Below are positions 5,736-6,839 of a DNA stretch of 6,839 bases, piece after piece. The number at the start of each line of letters is the position of its first letter. Within the stretch, counting starts at the first letter, position 1. The stretch is from an uncultured Rhodanobacter sp. (GTDB lineage Bacteria > Pseudomonadota > Gammaproteobacteria > Xanthomonadales > Rhodanobacteraceae). Both the position numbers and the translations under genes were made by a program. The notes below the pieces were generated by a model. That model was given only the letters and a program-made list of their open reading frames with translations, ran no database searches and was not told where the DNA came from. The stretch is from the NCBI GenBank assembly GCA_937906285.1, contig CALCWL010000471.1, positions 1 to 6,839 on the forward strand. Reading direction: 5' to 3'.

Positions 5736-6508
5736 TCAAGCGTGCCGACGAGATCGCCTTGATGGCAGAGGCGGGCGCGCTGCTGGCGGAGGTGTTCCAT
5801 GCGCTGGATCGGCTGGAGCTGAAAGGCAAGAGCACGCTGGAGATCAACGATTTCGTCGATCGCATGATCACGCACGACCTTCATGCGCGGCCGGCGAGCA
5901 AGGGGCAATACGGGTTCGCCTATGCGTTGAATGCCTCGATCGACGACGTGGTCTGCCACGGCGTGCCGGCAGCGAAGGACGTGCTGCGCAGCGGCCAGAT
6001 CGTCAACCTGGACATCACGCTGGAGAAGCACGGCTATATCGCCGATTCCAGCACCACCTACCTGATCGGCGAGGTGGCGTATCCCGCGCGACGGCTGGTA
6101 TCGGCCACCTACGCCGCCATGTGGCGGGGCATCGCGGCGGTGCGCCCCGGCGCGCGGCTGGGCGACGTGGGCCATGCCATTGCGCATTACGCGCGGGCCT
6201 GTGGTTACAGCGTCGTCAGGGAATACGGCGGGCACGGCATCGGCCGCGAGATGCATGAAGCGCCGCAAGTGCTGCACTACGGCCGGCCGGGGACCGGGCT
6301 GGTGCTGGAAGAGGGCATGGTGTTCACCATCGAGCCCATGTTGAACCAGGGCAGCGGCGCGGTCCGCTCGCGACCAGGCCAGTGGCCGGTATACACCCGC
6401 GACGGCAAGCTGTCGGCGCAGTTCGAGCACACCGTCGCCGTCACCCGTACCGGGGTGCAGGTGCTGACGCGGCGCCCCGGCGAGATGCCCCCGCGCGCGG
6501 CGGCGTGA
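5732..6508 (+). CDS. map: type I methionine aminopeptidase (divergent paralogue)
   Basis: A 258-residue pita-bread-fold enzyme that removes the initiator methionine from new proteins in the cytoplasm. All expected catalytic positions are present: His76 (VCHGVP), metal ligands Asp94 (NLDIT), Asp105 (IADSSTTY), His168 (GGHGIGREMHE), Glu201 (FTIEPM) and Glu232 (AQFEHTVAV), plus His175. Compared with E. coli MetAP as I recall it, the S1-pocket stretch differs: SKGQYGFAYALNASID (56-71) replaces a segment carrying Cys59, Tyr62, His63, Tyr65 and Cys70. These become Ser, Gln, Tyr, Phe and Asn. There is no N-terminal zinc-binding or SH3-docking extension. The start overlaps the ParD-like stop (ATGA) and has only a weak upstream GGGA, so translation probably depends on the upstream gene. 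This linkage and divergence suggest an accessory copy beside a housekeeping map elsewhere, which cannot be checked here. The C-terminus RRPGEMPPRAAA is a short disordered tail. Confidence 0.93.
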   Translation: MIKRADEIALMAEAGALLAEVFHALDRLELKGKSTLEINDFVDRMITHDLHARPASKGQYGFAYALNASIDDVVCHGVPAAKDVLRSGQIVNLDITLEKHGYIADSSTTYLIGEVAYPARRLVSATYAAMWRGIAAVRPGARLGDVGHAIAHYARACGYSVVREYGGHGIGREMHEAPQVLHYGRPGTGLVLEEGMVFTIEPMLNQGSGAVRSRPGQWPVYTRDGKLSAQFEHTVAVTRTGVQVLTRRPGEMPPRAAA

Positions 6509-6610
6509 TGGATTGCGCTCGCGGCGAAACGCGGGCGCCGTGTCGCCGGCGCCGGCGCACCCCGCGGCTTTCCGCTGCCGGTGGACGCCTCGGAAGTGGG
6601 TGAAGCGACC

Positions 6611-6839
6611 TCAGGTATCCGCGTTGGTCGCCCAGCCGACCCGATCGCCGCGGGTGAACACGCGGTCGCTGGCCAGCACGTCGCCGGCGGCGTGTGCCGG
6701 CTGGTCGTGCAGGCGCGCGTAGATCGGGGTGAAGTCGGGCCGGGTCGCCTCGAACAGCTGCTCGAAGTCGTCGATCACGAAATAGGTCTGCTGGTAGGTG
6801 TCGATGCGGTAGCGCGTGCTCATCACGCGCTCCAGGCCG
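6611..6839 (-). CDS. phhA: phenylalanine 4-monooxygenase, C-terminal part (5' end outside window)
   Basis: On the minus strand a frame is open from the window edge to a TGA at 6613-6611, giving the last 75 residues. GLERVMSTRYRIDTYQQTYF followed by VIDDFEQLFEATRPDFTPIY matches the C-terminal region of bacterial phenylalanine hydroxylases, including the conserved Y-Q-x-TYFVI strand. The enzyme converts phenylalanine to tyrosine using iron, oxygen and a tetrahydropterin cofactor. The iron ligands (two His and one Glu) lie upstream and are not visible. The tail RVFTRGDRVGWATNADT ends normally, with no sign of truncation. The gene converges on the methionine aminopeptidase gene, with 102 bases between the stops; that gap holds GC-rich inverted segments but no convincing T-tailed terminator. 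Confidence 0.88.
   Translation of the reverse strand, partial: GLERVMSTRYRIDTYQQTYFVIDDFEQLFEATRPDFTPIYARLHDQPAHAAGDVLASDRVFTRGDRVGWATNADT

Noticed and set aside
6509..6610. Bidirectional terminator between map and phhA
   Set aside because: GC-rich inverted segments exist (for example around GGCGCC and GCGGCTTTCCGC), but none has convincing arms plus a T-run on either strand.
1..6839. CRISPR array, tRNA/rRNA genes, insertion sequences, integrase
   Set aside because: No spaced repeat array, cloverleaf, rRNA signature or transposase/integrase motif was seen on either strand.

Overview
The window is very GC-rich, densely coded, and looks like chromosomal DNA of a gammaproteobacterium of the Xanthomonadales (Rhodanobacter/Dyella/Xanthomonas-like). 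This rests on codon use, the phenylalanine hydroxylase C-terminus at the right edge, the exported DUF885 protein, and a palindromic intergenic repeat (GGAGCGCAC.../...GTGTGCTCC) of a style I associate with that group. The placement is inference; no marker gene is present.

Left part (1-2042): the 3' end of a DJ-1/PfpI-fold gene that lacks the usual nucleophilic Cys; a doubtful small ORF with a good ribosome binding site; a complete glutathione S-transferase; and a YafY-like HTH-WYL regulator that may be translated from a leaderless mRNA. All are on the + strand. Middle (2145-3950): a large exported DUF885 metallopeptidase-like protein.

Right-centre (3979-6508) is the accessory part, with two toxin-antitoxin-like modules in tandem. 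Module 1 is an Xre/MbcA/ParS-type antitoxin (4031-4435) and a RES-domain toxin (4584-5276). The two genes are split by about 148 bp holding a long imperfect palindrome (4481-4552), and the antitoxin is preceded by a perfect 6-bp inverted repeat that could be its operator. Module 2 is a 70-residue ParD-like ribbon-helix-helix protein (5523-5735) whose stop codon overlaps the start of a type I methionine aminopeptidase (5732-6508) in an ATGA. This pair has its own AT-rich promoter, TTGGAA-N17-TATGAT, covered by a palindrome and by two ATATATGAT repeats spaced 11 bp apart. That is a plausible autoregulatory operator for the ribbon-helix-helix protein. The aminopeptidase keeps all metal ligands but differs from the E. 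coli enzyme around the substrate pocket, so it looks like a specialised paralogue.

Right edge (6611-6839, minus strand): the C-terminal end of phenylalanine 4-hydroxylase (phhA), convergent with the aminopeptidase.

The best candidate for an under-described system is the ParD-like/methionine aminopeptidase operon. An enzyme of N-terminal methionine removal sits where a toxin would normally be, translationally coupled to an antitoxin-like DNA-binding protein.
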